A DNA stretch of 64,000 nucleotides from Bradyrhizobium viridifuturi (GCF_001238275.1 NZ_LGTB01000002.1:124001-188000), one strand, 5' to 3'. Positions 9,350-18,980 are shown, counted from the first letter of the stretch. The notes: generated by a model from the letters alone, not told the origin. Made by a program: numbers and translations.

Positions 9350-9395
9350 ATATCGTATTTCGACGGCGTCACTATTCAAAGGAGGTAACCTCGTC

Positions 9396-10145
9396 ATGAC
9401 GGCTGGTGACAGACACAGGCATCCGAGCGGGAGCGCGACCGTTCGGCTGGGCGTTGTAGTTCCGAGCATCAACACCATTGTCGAACCGTGGTTTTCGACC
9501 GTCCTCCCGGCGAGGGCCAGTCTGCATGCCTCTCGGATGCTCATGCCGCCAGTCCTTACCCCTGATGGCATCATCGAAATGGATCGGTCCGACGGAATGT
9601 TAGCCGTCCGCCAGATCGCGACCTGTCGGCCCGCCGTTATCGCATATTGCTGCACGGCATCCAGCATCGTCCAGGGGCAGGCCTACGACGAGCACCTGCG
9701 CGAGGAGATTGAGCGGGAAAGCGGTGCCAAAGCAACGACGGCTACGCATAGCATCCTGACAGCGCTCGCTGCTCTGGACGTCCGTCGCGTCTCGATCGTA
9801 TCGCCCTATACCGATGAGATCGACGCGATGGAACATCGCTTCTTCGAGAATTCCGGCCTCCAGATCGAAGGCTCAGCCAATCTCGGCATCTCGGATACGT
9901 TTGGCCTCGCTGCGCCCGACGAGGCGACCCTTCTCGACCTCGCCCGGAGAGGTTGGTCAGCGAAAGCAGATGCCCTCGTCATGACCTGCCTGAACACGCG
10001 CTCGCACTTGGTCGCAGAGGTACTCGAAGAGGAACTCGGCAGACCCGTTGTGACGTCGACGACGGCGACGTTATGGCATTCCCTGAGGCTTGCCGGGGTT
10101 GATGAGAGCATAGCCGGCGCCGGTCGCCTACTATCCGTTCACTGA
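9396..10145 (+). CDS. maleate isomerase / arylmalonate decarboxylase-type (Asp/Glu racemase superfamily) enzyme
   Basis: 249 residues. Two Cys-centred motifs sit where this superfamily has its paired catalytic thiols: AYCCTASSIV near residue 89 and VMTCLNTRS near residue 198. LGVVVPSINTIVEPWF at the N-terminus matches maleate cis-trans isomerases, where the Asn binds the carboxylate. Expected chemistry is cis-trans isomerisation of maleate or a substituted maleate, or a racemase/decarboxylase variant. A very strong Shine-Dalgarno (GGAGGT) lies 10 bases before the ATG. Paired with the OYE gene, it could supply trans-enoates for reduction; that link is inference. Confidence 0.82.
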   Translation: MTAGDRHRHPSGSATVRLGVVVPSINTIVEPWFSTVLPARASLHASRMLMPPVLTPDGIIEMDRSDGMLAVRQIATCRPAVIAYCCTASSIVQGQAYDEHLREEIERESGAKATTATHSILTALAALDVRRVSIVSPYTDEIDAMEHRFFENSGLQIEGSANLGISDTFGLAAPDEATLLDLARRGWSAKADALVMTCLNTRSHLVAEVLEEELGRPVVTSTTATLWHSLRLAGVDESIAGAGRLLSVH

Positions 10146-10314
10146 GGCGCCGGAGACCCGGCCCCGGACCTGATCCTCCATTTTGGGGGCCGGGCAGTTG
10201 TGATGAAGGGTAGTGGTCAGCTTGGTTGACTGAACGACGCTCTGCAAAACTGCTCGCTGATCGCGGGAAGAGCTGAGGCGATAAAATTGACTTGAACTGT
10301 AGACGGTCGGACTC

Positions 10315-10448
10315 GTCACCTCTCCCATTGGGAGAGGTCAGATTGCATCGCCAGATGCAATCTGGGTGAGGGGGTTACGGTCTATCGCTGAGCTGCGGCC
10401 CCTCACCCGGCGCTTTGCACCGATTTCTCCCTAGCGGGGAGAGGTGAA
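10315..10448. repeat. palindromic intergenic repeat (CCTCTCCC...GGGAGAGG type)
   Basis: The sequence has ACCTCTCCCATTGGGAGAGGT (10318-10338), then GATTGCATC / GATGCAATC arms, then CACCC / GGGTGAGG and a closing GGGGAGAGGTGAA. These nested inverted repeats can fold as a multi-arm structure. Elements with this CTCTCCC / GGGAGAGG and TGCATC layout occur in many copies between genes in Bradyrhizobium and Rhodopseudomonas. It lies between the convergent isomerase and ABC-binding-protein genes and may act as a bidirectional terminator. Confidence 0.7.
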
Positions 10449-10489
10449 CCGAGTTTGTGGGAGCACTGCCGCAATCAAACTCTCAAGCA

Positions 10490-11703
10490 CTACTTCACAT
10501 AGGGACAGCCGCCGTCCTTCAGCGGGCGGAACGCCTGGTCGCCCGGCACCTCCGCAAGCACCTTGTAATAGTCCCACGGATATTTGGATTCCTCGGGCTT
10601 CTTCACCTCGAACAGGAACATGCTGTGCACCATGCGCCCGTCCTCTCGGACGAAGCCGTTGTCGGTGAAGGCGTCGCGCACCGGCATTTCCCGCATCTTG
10701 GCGAGCACCGCCTTGGTCTCGCGGGTGCCGGCGGCCTTCACCGCCTTCAGATAGTGCAGGGTCGCACTATAAGTCGCCGCCTGGTTCATGGTCGGCATCC
10801 GCTTCATACGCTCGAAGAAGCGCCTGCCGAATGCGCGGGTGCGGGCGTCTGGTCCCAGTAATAGGCCTCGGTGACGACAAGGCCCTGCGCCTGCTGCAAA
10901 CCGATGCTGTGAATGTCCGAGATAAACATGACGATGGCGGCGAGCTTCTGCCCGCCGCCGACGATGCGGAATTCGGTCGCCTGCTTGATGGTGTTGATGA
11001 GGTCGCCGCCGGCGTTGGCAAGCGCGATGATCTTGGCCTTGGAGGACTGCGCTTGCAGGAGATAGGACGAAAAATCCGAGCTGTTGAGCGGATGGCGCGC
11101 GCTGCCGAGCACCCTGCCCCCGGCCGTTTCCACGACAGTGCTGACGTCGCGCTCGATCGAATGGCCGAATACATAGTCGGCCGTAATGAAGAACCAGGTA
11201 TCGCCGCCCTGCTTCGCGATCGCACTGGCGACAGTGTGCGCGTTGGAGTAGGTGTCGTAGGCCCAATGCAGCGTGTAGGGCGAACAGGATTTTCCGGTGA
11301 TGTCGGAGCTCGCGGCATCGGTGGCGATCAAAAGCTTGTCGAATTGCTTTGACATTTCCATCGCCGCGAGCGCCATGGCCGAGCTCGGCAGATCGACGAT
11401 CATGTCGACATTCTCGGCCTCGTACCATTTGCGCGCGATGGCGGCAGCATTGTCGGCCTTCATCTGCGGATCGGCGGTGACGAGCTCGATCGGCTTGCCG
11501 AACAGGCTGCCGCCGAAATCCTCGATCGCCATCTTGGCGGCCTCGACATTACCGGCGCCACCGATATCGGAATAAACCGAGGCGAAATCGGTCATGACGC
11601 CGATCTTGATCGGCAAAACAGACTGCTGCGCGCCGGCGCTGCCGCCGATCATCCATGAAAGCACGAAAACGATCGCCGCGACCACGCGGTGCGAGAATGG
11701 CAT
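10490..11703 (-). pseudogene. ABC transporter substrate-binding protein (branched-chain amino-acid type), frameshifted
   Basis: The gene starts at the ATG at 11703 with GGGGAAC upstream and a Sec signal peptide (RVVAAIVFVLSWMIGGSAGAQ). The mature part begins LPIKIGVMTDFASVYSDIGG and continues as a Peripla_BP_6 fold to YYWDQTP. At about 10850 the frame is lost; the adjoining frame resumes DARTRAFGRRFFERMKRMPTMNQAATYSATLHYLKAV and runs to the normal C-terminus GGCPYVK at 10490. Together about 404 residues, the right length. A single missing base explains the break. It is followed by the MFS gene upstream, and no permease or ATPase genes remain nearby, so even a repaired protein would be an orphan. 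Confidence 0.82.
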
Positions 11704-11719
11704 GCGTTCCCCTTTTTCG

Positions 11720-13051
11720 CTAGAGATCGACATCTTTGGTCTCAGGCCCGGCGATTGCACCGCAGAACGCGAGAATGCTGCCGCATAGCAGCAGAACTGC
11801 TGGTGACATCTCAGGCGGAAACACCTGGTCCAGAGCCGCGATGTAGAAGGCGTAGAAAGACGGAATGATCGACGACAAGCTCCAGCCAATACCGAAGCCA
11901 GTTGCCCTGAAACCGGTCTCAAAACGCTCGCTTATGTAGGGGACGACGACACCCCAAGGCGACGTAACCAGGACCGACACCAAGCAAGCGAGCAGCAACT
12001 GGGTTGCGAACGAAGCACCGGCGCTGCGTGACAGAACGTAGTAGAGCACCACCCCGACCGTAGCGATGAGAACGAGAGAGCAAACAAAGAAGCGGCGGCG
12101 TCCAACCCTCTGTGCAATCACGCCTGCAGCAATAAAGCCAAAAAATACAAGCGTGTAGATTGCCACCAACGTCAACGTGAGCAGACTTCCCGTAATATGA
12201 AGTACTTGCGGGAACAGAACAGATGGCATGTACAGGGTGATCATGAACTCGGTCGTCCACAGGCCTGTAACCAGCACCAGTACCTGGAGGAGCGTCGTCG
12301 CCTGCCGCTTGCGGGAAATGGCTGGCGCGCCGCACCGCGGCGTTTCAACTCCAGATTTCCAGATCTCTGACTCTGAAACTTGGCGGCAATAGTAGATCGC
12401 CAGAATACCCGCAAGGACGCTGCCGATCACGAATGGCACACGCCAACCCCAGGCGACATAGGACGAATCGAGGCCGCCCAACGGAGCGATCCAGTACATC
12501 GTCGCGGCCACGGCACTTATCGCCACATAGGCAGCGGCGAACGCAGCGACGATGAGTCCACCCACGAAGCCGCGTTTTCTTTTGGAAGTGTATTCCAAGG
12601 CCAACGGATGTGACGCGGTATAGCCGCCGCCCAGGAAAATTCCGTCGATGAATCTCAGAGCGATGAGACAGAGGTAGGAAGAAAGGCCAACTTCGCGATA
12701 TCCTGGCAGGAGAGCAATCAGCAATGTCACCACGGCAAACCCGGCGACCGACCAGATCGAGGCAACTCTCCGCCCTCTCCTGTCGGCAATAACGCCAAAG
12801 ATGATCGCTCCCAGCGGGCGCCCCAACAATGTGGTGACGAAAACAAGCGACGCGAGGCTCGCAGCTATTCCCGGTCCAAGATCGGGTGGCTGGAAGTAGA
12901 ATAGGACCGGCGCCAGGACAACAACCGGAAGATAAATATCGAACATGTCGACGAATTCGGTGAAGAACGCGCCGTAGATAGCGTGTCGCGCGCGCTCGTC
13001 ATGCGTCGATGACTCAGCCGCCGGTGCTTCAGTAAGAGTCGTTGTCGACAT
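11720..13051 (-). CDS. MFS transporter, metabolite:H+ symporter type
   Basis: About 443 residues with twelve membrane segments. Typical motifs are AIYGAFFTEFVDMFDIYLPVVVLAPV at the first helix, the loop 2-3 signature GVIADRRGRRVASIWS, RFIDGIFLGGGYTASHPLALEYT and, in the second half, GVIAQRVGRRRFFV. The arrangement matches carboxylate/sugar-acid symporters. GGAG lies 7 bases before the ATG at 13051. It lies between the TPP enzyme gene and the broken ABC-binding protein on the same strand, and probably imports or exports the substrate of the TPP enzyme. Confidence 0.85.
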   Translation of the reverse strand: MSTTTLTEAPAAESSTHDERARHAIYGAFFTEFVDMFDIYLPVVVLAPVLFYFQPPDLGPGIAASLASLVFVTTLLGRPLGAIIFGVIADRRGRRVASIWSVAGFAVVTLLIALLPGYREVGLSSYLCLIALRFIDGIFLGGGYTASHPLALEYTSKRKRGFVGGLIVAAFAAAYVAISAVAATMYWIAPLGGLDSSYVAWGWRVPFVIGSVLAGILAIYYCRQVSESEIWKSGVETPRCGAPAISRKRQATTLLQVLVLVTGLWTTEFMITLYMPSVLFPQVLHITGSLLTLTLVAIYTLVFFGFIAAGVIAQRVGRRRFFVCSLVLIATVGVVLYYVLSRSAGASFATQLLLACLVSVLVTSPWGVVVPYISERFETGFRATGFGIGWSLSSIIPSFYAFYIAALDQVFPPEMSPAVLLLCGSILAFCGAIAGPETKDVDL

Positions 13052-13116
13052 TGGATCTCCGCGCAGTGGCATGTCGCCCGCTGGAGGAGCGACTGCCTCT
13101 CTTCGAGTGTGATTCG

Positions 13117-14823
13117 TTAGCGCTTTGGCGGAGTCCAGGCTTCCGGCGGTCTTGACAGGAAGTCCGTCACGACGTCGATCACGGCGAGCCGATTGCTTGC
13201 CAGTGCGGATTTCAATGCCGACGCGAGATCACCAGGTTGCTCGATCCGTACCGCCTCTACTCCGAACGCCTTGGCAATTTCCGCGAAGTTCGTCCGACGA
13301 AAGCCTGCCATATGGTCAACGTCATCCATCGCCAGCCCGCGCGCACGCATATTCACGGCGCCTTGACCGAAGCCAGAATTATTGTTGATCACCACCACGA
13401 TCGCGATATCGTTGCGTAGAGCCGTTTCGAGTTCCGAAAGATGATAGTAGAAGGCGCCATCTCCGGTGAAGCAGATCACCGGTCGGTCCGGTGCTGCGCA
13501 TTTTGCCCCCAGCGCTGCTGGAAACGACCAGCCAAGCGAACCTGCGGCCCTGATATAGCTCTGGCCAGCGCCATTGAACTCGATCAACGCTGAAGACCAG
13601 ATTGTCGAGTAGCCGGTATCCGCGACAACGATTCCGTCCGGGGGAAGCGCAGCCGTGATCTCGGCACATAGACGCTCAACCGAAACGGGGTTCTTGCCGT
13701 TCATCGCGTCAGACCGGTGTTTCGTTCGCCAGGCCGCCATCGCGGTCTCCGCGCGGGTGCCAAAGTCCCGCACACGGGGCTCACCCCCTGATTCCTTCAA
13801 GATTTTTAACAGCCCCTCGATCGCGAGCCGTGGATCACCAGCGACTGCCAAGCAATTCGGGTAGTTTCGGCCGATCTCGTGTGGATCGCTGTCAATCTGC
13901 ACGATCCGCTGTCCGGCGGCCGGAATGCGCCAACCATGGGTGTTCTGGTCGCTGAGTTGGCACCCCACGACCAGCACCAGATCCGCCTCATGAGCGATCG
14001 AGTTGGTCACAGGATTTCCGTAACTCCCGATGCATCCTATCCCGAGCCGATGTCTGGTCGGGCTAATCGCGCGCGCGCCGGTGGTGGTAGCGAACGGCGC
14101 ATCGAGAAACTCTGCAATCTCTGTCAACGCGGGCCCGGCAGCCGAAGACACCGCCGCAGTCCCAGCTACGATGACAACCCGCCGGGCCTCGGCGATCTCA
14201 CGAGCAGCCGATTTCAGTTGCTCAAGCGGCGGTATGAGGGATAACCGCTGCATGGGCGAAACCGGATCTGGCTGCTTGGAGGACGGCGTGCACATCTCGA
14301 GGGTTTCACCCATGAGACCCGCGACGTCGATATGGACGGGGCGCTGCGTGCCCGACACCGCATATCGCCATGCCTGCGCCATCACGCGCGGCACGTCTGT
14401 GACGGTCGATATGCTGCCCGAATACTTTGTAACCGCACCAAATGCCTTCTGATGGTCGATTTCCTGATAAGCGTTCCGGTCCAGCTGTGATGCGGGCTTG
14501 CGTCCGGTGATCGCAATCACCGGATGCATACCAAGCCAGGCGTCCTGCAAACCCGCCGCCAAGTTAGCGGCTCCAACCGACTGCGCCATGCACACGCCCG
14601 GCTTACCGGTGATGCGGGCAAAGCCGTCGGCCATGTAAGCCGCCGCTTTTTCCGAGTGAGCAAGCACCGTCGAAACGCCCGCCTTCCGCAACTTGATCAA
14701 CGTGTCGCGAAGAATAGCATCGACGAAAAATATGTGACTAACGCCACTCGTTAGAAGTTGTTCAGCGAGAACGTCGGCACCGGTTCGACCCGATGCCTCC
14801 GAAATCATTCCAGCGTCGTTCAT
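13117..14823 (-). CDS. thiamine-pyrophosphate-dependent enzyme (acetolactate synthase/decarboxylase-like)
   Basis: 568 residues in three domains. The N-terminal Pyr domain has catalytic Glu in LAHSEKAAAYMADGFARITG. A central Rossmann-like domain follows (VVIVAGTAAVSSAAGPAL). The C-terminal PP domain has the GDGAFYYHLSELETALRNDIAIVVVINNN cofactor motif (GDG...NN, binding Mg-TPP). It could be a 2-oxoacid decarboxylase, carboligase or acetolactate-synthase-like enzyme; no small subunit gene is nearby. The start ATG overlaps the cupin stop as ATGA, so the cupin gene is translated first and the two are coupled. Substrate unknown. Confidence 0.88.
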   Translation of the reverse strand: MNDAGMISEASGRTGADVLAEQLLTSGVSHIFFVDAILRDTLIKLRKAGVSTVLAHSEKAAAYMADGFARITGKPGVCMAQSVGAANLAAGLQDAWLGMHPVIAITGRKPASQLDRNAYQEIDHQKAFGAVTKYSGSISTVTDVPRVMAQAWRYAVSGTQRPVHIDVAGLMGETLEMCTPSSKQPDPVSPMQRLSLIPPLEQLKSAAREIAEARRVVIVAGTAAVSSAAGPALTEIAEFLDAPFATTTGARAISPTRHRLGIGCIGSYGNPVTNSIAHEADLVLVVGCQLSDQNTHGWRIPAAGQRIVQIDSDPHEIGRNYPNCLAVAGDPRLAIEGLLKILKESGGEPRVRDFGTRAETAMAAWRTKHRSDAMNGKNPVSVERLCAEITAALPPDGIVVADTGYSTIWSSALIEFNGAGQSYIRAAGSLGWSFPAALGAKCAAPDRPVICFTGDGAFYYHLSELETALRNDIAIVVVINNNSGFGQGAVNMRARGLAMDDVDHMAGFRRTNFAEIAKAFGVEAVRIEQPGDLASALKSALASNRLAVIDVVTDFLSRPPEAWTPPKR

Positions 14824-15314
14824 TCCAAGAACTCCACGTTTGGATCATCGCCGGGCTGGATTGATTGTAGTAGCCCGACCTCGCGGCCTTCTTCGGGTTT
14901 CACGCAAATAAAGCGCCTAGGCACAAAAGGCGGCACCGCGATCACATCAAGCGGGTTGAGGTCCACCGAATGCTCGGCATTGCGCCCCCAAATAACCCGC
15001 CAAACGCCTTTGAGCGCGATGAACGTCTCGTTGGTGTCGTGGTTGTGGAGCTTCGGCCCATTACCAGGCTTCGCCTCGATAAACGACATCTGGAATCCTT
15101 CCCTCACCGGGATGGCCGACATCGGCTCCTTTGCACCGGCGGCAATCAAGCCTGTACCAACGACGAGAAAGTTCTTTCGCTCATGACCTGGTAACTGGCT
15201 GTCGGGATACCGATCGGGTGGGCATTTTAGCTCCGAGAAGCGCGCCACCCGCATGTTCATCTGCTCGGGCGAATATTCTATGATTTCCATGTTCAACGAT
15301 GCGGTCTTGCTCAC
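14820..15314 (-). CDS. cupin-domain protein
   Basis: 164 residues. Cupin motif 1 is LHNHDTNETFIALKGVWRVIWG (His, His, Glu metal ligands plus Gly) and motif 2 is LNPLDVIAVPPFVPRRFICV, lacking the usual second-motif His. It could be a dioxygenase-like or isomerase-like protein or a stabiliser. I chose the GTG at 15314 because GGAGGAG stands 3-9 bases upstream; the open frame extends upstream to 15449 without a better site. It is first in a cupin-TPP enzyme-MFS unit and divergent from the LysR gene at 15569. Confidence 0.8.
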   Translation of the reverse strand: MSKTASLNMEIIEYSPEQMNMRVARFSELKCPPDRYPDSQLPGHERKNFLVVGTGLIAAGAKEPMSAIPVREGFQMSFIEAKPGNGPKLHNHDTNETFIALKGVWRVIWGRNAEHSVDLNPLDVIAVPPFVPRRFICVKPEEGREVGLLQSIQPGDDPNVEFLE

Positions 15315-15568
15315 GTACTCCTCCTCCACTCCGATCGGTGAGCGAAAGCTGGCTCGCTGACCGACTTCGGTCATTTGAACGACGGTTTGCGTCTTGGCTA
15401 ATTCGCATAATGAAATGTGCTCATAATTGATTACGTATGGAGGCTGCACGGGACAATTGGATAGACTTTTGTCAGAGCGACCGGTGTCCGTTTGACGTTA
15501 TGGCTCATCACGGACCATGCGAGCGGCGAGATGATTGCACTCTTGTGAATCAGACTTGACCAATAGTC
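15315..15568. promoter_or_regulatory. divergent promoter region between cupin operon and LysR gene
   Basis: 254 bases between divergently transcribed genes. LysR proteins normally bind such an intergenic region to activate the neighbour and repress themselves, so it should carry T-N11-A-type sites. I did not find one I would defend over background. Confidence 0.4.
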
Positions 15569-16525
15569 ATGGCAGCGCGGGGCGAAACGAGCGAACGGCA
15601 TCATGTCACGAAGAGGGTAGCGATCGACCTGCAGCAGCTACGGTTCGCGATAGCAGCATGTGATTGTGGAAGTCTTCGGCGAGCGGCAGATTTGCTTTCC
15701 GTTCAACACTCGCTTGTCAGCCGATCGATCAGTCAACTCGAGCATTCAATTGGCGTGACTCTCTTCGAGAGGTCTAGCAATGGAGTGACTGCTACCCCTG
15801 CCGGGCGAAACGTGCTGCGAACAGCGCGAATCATCTTGGAGCAAGTCGACACGCTTACGATCGGCAAGCGCAGCAACTTCCGTGCCCACTCGAGCCTGCT
15901 TTCGGTGGGCTTCTTCACATCCTTGTCAGCTGGAGGTCTTCGAGCAACCTTGATCGAATTCAAGAGACGTTTCCCGCGAGTTAAGCTGACAACAGCCGAG
16001 CGGTCTCGATCTCGACTGACTGCTGCTCTCCGCAACGGAGCGCTCGATGTTCTCATCGTCGCCGGCGATGCTCCGATGCTTGATAGTCAAGTCCTACCGC
16101 TTTGGGATGAACGGATAATGGTCTCTTTGCCAGAGGACCACCACCTTGCGAGCCGCGAGGTTGTCAATTGGACCGATCTCCGGAACGAGAATGTACTCCT
16201 GAGCCACTATGATCCTGGACGCGATCTTGAAGACTTGCTGATGTCCAAGCTTTTGCTTGCTAAAGATGGCCCCAAGATCGAACGTCACGACGTCAGCCGA
16301 GGAATTATCAAGAGTCTGATCAGCATGGATCTCGGCATTGGCCTTGCGTTGGAGTCAGACACGGGGAACTTTGCAAACTTGGTCTATCGTGAACTCCGCG
16401 ATGAGATTGGTCCCATCCGCATGCGCTTTTTTGCGCGATGGAGAGCCGACAACGAGAATCCTGCCTTGAACTGCTTCCTCAAGGTATTGGCCGAGCGCTA
16501 TTCCTTGCCGGCATCCAGTGATTGA
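15569..16525 (+). CDS. LysR-family transcriptional regulator
   Basis: 318 residues. The winged helix-turn-helix is LRFAIAACDCGSLRRAADLLSVQHSLVSRSISQLEHSIGVTLFERSSNGVTATPAGR, followed by a linker helix and an effector-binding domain (LLSVGFFTSLSAGGLRATLIEFKRRFPRVKL). Its closest architecture is that of regulators of aromatic catabolism. It is the likely controller of the divergent cupin-TPP-MFS unit. Its last 28 bases overlap, antisense, the end of the DUF2274 gene, which marks the junction between the catabolic block and the conjugation core. Confidence 0.88.
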   Translation: MAARGETSERHHVTKRVAIDLQQLRFAIAACDCGSLRRAADLLSVQHSLVSRSISQLEHSIGVTLFERSSNGVTATPAGRNVLRTARIILEQVDTLTIGKRSNFRAHSSLLSVGFFTSLSAGGLRATLIEFKRRFPRVKLTTAERSRSRLTAALRNGALDVLIVAGDAPMLDSQVLPLWDERIMVSLPEDHHLASREVVNWTDLRNENVLLSHYDPGRDLEDLLMSKLLLAKDGPKIERHDVSRGIIKSLISMDLGIGLALESDTGNFANLVYRELRDEIGPIRMRFFARWRADNENPALNCFLKVLAERYSLPASSD

Positions 16526-16737
16526 GCGACCCGTCTTAGCTTTGCAAATGCGCGGTCCGTGGCCATGAAGCGCGCCAGCATCGGTGCGATCAGTTTCGCC
16601 GGATCGATGCGTTGCCCACTTTCGCTTGCCAAGGCCTCTGCATAGGCGACGAGATCCCGATGCACTGATGCCGGAAGTTCAGTGGCGACCTTGACCGGCT
16701 TGTCGTCGGGCAGGGTTGCTATTTTGAGCTTGGGCAT
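16498..16737 (-). CDS. DUF2274 protein of the trb locus
   Basis: 79 residues: MPKLKIATLPDDKPVKVATELPASVHRDLVAYAEAL, then a short helical tail. Small proteins of this family sit directly after trbI in Tn4371-type and rhizobial conjugative elements. The fold looks like a ribbon-helix-helix DNA-binding protein. GGAGGG lies upstream of the ATG at 16737, 4 bases beyond the trbI stop, so it ends the trb operon. Confidence 0.8.
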   Translation of the reverse strand: MPKLKIATLPDDKPVKVATELPASVHRDLVAYAEALASESGQRIDPAKLIAPMLARFMATDRAFAKLRRVAQSLDAGKE

Positions 16738-16741
16738 GCCG

Positions 16742-17950
16742 TTACCCTCCGTATGGCACAAGGATGAGGTCACAATTGACGAGAACGCGAACTGGAAAAC
16801 CAGGTCGTACGGTCAGAGTGGGCTGGATGTTGAGACTGCGCCTCACCACCTGTTGTCCGGTTTGATTCAGCGAGTCCGAGGCGCCGTGTCGCAATGCCTG
16901 GATGATGGTGCTGTCGTTGCTATTGGTGTCCGAGCCAGCCCCCAGTTCGGTCCCGACCGCCAGAAACGTCGATAGTGCCGCAGCTTTGAAGAGTTCGCCC
17001 CAGTGATTGTCGACCTGGTCTTCGAGGCCCGCATATCCTGCGGTGTCAGCGCCGGGCTGCCGCTCGAGAACAATTGAACGTCCATTCGGCATGATCAACC
17101 GGGTCCAAACGAGCAAGACACGGGATTGACCGAACGTGACCTGGCTATCGTAGACGCCGATTAGACGCGCTCCCTGAGGCACAAGGAGAAAGCGGCCGGT
17201 CGGCGTGTCAAAAACATTCTCGGTAACCTGCGCGGTGATTTGGCCTGGAAGGTCTGATCGAATCCCGGCGATCAGCGCTCCGGGAATCACCGTTCCAGCC
17301 TGCACGATGTATGGTGAAGCGGGCCTGGTGACACGGTCAGGGCTTACCGTGCGACGGTCCACGGAGGCGTTGACAAAGGCAAGCTTGCGGTCCTGGCCAT
17401 TCTGTGCAGATCCATCGTCTCCAGAGTTCAATGCGTTCGGTGGCGCAACGCGGTCGCTTCCAACCGCCGTAGCGGTGGGCGGACGGACTCCTCCATTGGT
17501 CGCAGCGAACAAATGGCTGATGCGGGCCGCCTCGGTCTCTTGGTCCCGGCGCTGCTGGTCCGGATCAGCGCCGATCGCCGGGGCTTGGCCTTGAGCAGCA
17601 AGGATCGGTCGACCGAGGTCCCCGGGGAGCGGCGGACCAAGCTGTGGGATTGGCTGGCGCGGAAAGCCAGCATAATCCTTCGGCAGCGTCGTAATACCGT
17701 CGGCAAAATTGTGGTGATCGGTATTGTAGAGTTCGTCGGCCGCTTGACTACGGGAGCGATTGTTCTGTAGCGACCACAGCACCGCTCCGCCGATGACAAG
17801 CAGGGCAACCGCGCTCCCGCCGGCCAAGATCTTCCGCGACAACCGGGTCACGCGCGGATGCTCTGCTCTCAAGCGGAAGCTCTCGGACTGCTCCCCTTGT
17901 GTCTCCGGCGGAACTGCTTGCTCGTGATCGTTTACATTCCGAGTGTTCAT
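16742..17950 (-). CDS. trbI: conjugal transfer protein TrbI (VirB10-like)
   Basis: 402 residues. It has a cytoplasmic N-terminus, one membrane helix (ILAGGSAVALLVIGGAVLWSL, about residues 41-61), a Pro/Gln-rich periplasmic linker and a conserved VirB10/TrbI C-terminal domain: YIVQAGTVIPGALIAGIRSDLPGQITAQVTENVFDTPTGRFLLVPQGARLIG. It bridges inner membrane and outer-membrane core of the mating-pair-formation type IV secretion channel. The ATG overlaps the trbG stop (ATGA), showing translational coupling. Length and motifs are intact. Confidence 0.92.
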   Translation of the reverse strand: MNTRNVNDHEQAVPPETQGEQSESFRLRAEHPRVTRLSRKILAGGSAVALLVIGGAVLWSLQNNRSRSQAADELYNTDHHNFADGITTLPKDYAGFPRQPIPQLGPPLPGDLGRPILAAQGQAPAIGADPDQQRRDQETEAARISHLFAATNGGVRPPTATAVGSDRVAPPNALNSGDDGSAQNGQDRKLAFVNASVDRRTVSPDRVTRPASPYIVQAGTVIPGALIAGIRSDLPGQITAQVTENVFDTPTGRFLLVPQGARLIGVYDSQVTFGQSRVLLVWTRLIMPNGRSIVLERQPGADTAGYAGLEDQVDNHWGELFKAAALSTFLAVGTELGAGSDTNSNDSTIIQALRHGASDSLNQTGQQVVRRSLNIQPTLTVRPGFPVRVLVNCDLILVPYGG

Positions 17951-18980
17951 GACGACGGCCTCCCATCGGTCCTGACAATACGGACCCTCTGCTGGTGCTC
18001 ACCGCCCAGTCGGAGTTCTGCAGCAGCAAACAGCCGATCGACGATCAATATGTTGCCGTAAGCGCGGTAGTTGACGAGTTCGGTCTTGCCGTCTGGACCG
18101 ATGACGAAGAGCGGTGGCATCTCGCCCTGCACGATGCCTTGCGGGAATTCGACGTAGACCTTGCGGCCATCGTCGTATGCAGCGAGCGGCCGCCAGGGTG
18201 GACTGTCCCCTTCGATGGCATAGCGGGAGATGCGCTGCGCCGGGTCCGGAAGAACGGGCTTCAGAGCGACCGAACGCGATCGTTCCCGTGCAGTTTCTGG
18301 ATAGTACCAGGCAACAGACGGCATGTACGGCCGTTCGCGGGAGCGGAGCTCGATCAGGTAGGTGCGCCGGTCAGTATTGACCACCAGGTTGGTCTCTATC
18401 GAAGCTCGGGTCGCTTGACCAGGATATGGACGCGCCGTGTGTCGCCGCTCCCGCTCTCGGTGTCGCCCACGACCCAGCGTACGGTATCGCCGGCCGCGAT
18501 CGGCCCTGATACCGTCAACTGTTCTCCCTCCTCGAGCGCGATATCCGTGATCTGCCCGGGTGCGGCGTAAATCTGATAGAGCGCCCCGGGACTGTAGGCG
18601 TAGATTTGCGCCGCGTTGAAATACCCCCGTTTACGCGGTTCGACACGGGCTGCGCTGTTCGCCGTCTCAACCCGGCTCACGGGTTCGGGCTCTTCCTTCG
18701 CGGCCGACTTGCCGCCGAGAGCCGGCTTCCAGAGCGGCGGCACGTGAAGCGGCCGCGACCTGTCGTCCTGAGGCGCTGGAGGCGCCGGCAGCGGAGGGAC
18801 TTCCGCGTCGTAACTGATTTCTGGCGGAATGTAGGTCGCGCACCCACCGAGCGCCGACGAACAAAGCAGAAGAGCGGATAACACCGCTCGCTTCCAGGTC
18901 ACGAATTCGGACCAAGTCGAATTGAGCCCGCGGTGTGTGATGGGACGCTTCAAATGAATGTCAGACAGCGTCTTGCTCAC
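17947..18980 (-). pseudogene. trbG: conjugal transfer protein TrbG (VirB9-like), frameshifted
   Basis: It begins at a GTG (18980) overlapping the trbF stop (GTGA). A lipoprotein-type signal is visible (LLLCSSALGGCATYIPPEI, lipobox GGC). The first frame reaches DTRRVHILVKRPELR and stops. The next frame continues ETNLVVNTDRRTYLIELRSRERPYMPSVAWYYP to the normal end. Restoring one C near 18413 gives K-P-T-R-A-S-I-E-T-N-L, the expected TrbG sequence, and about 344 residues in all. TrbG is an outer-membrane core subunit of the channel. If the lesion is real, conjugation should be blocked. Confidence 0.87.
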
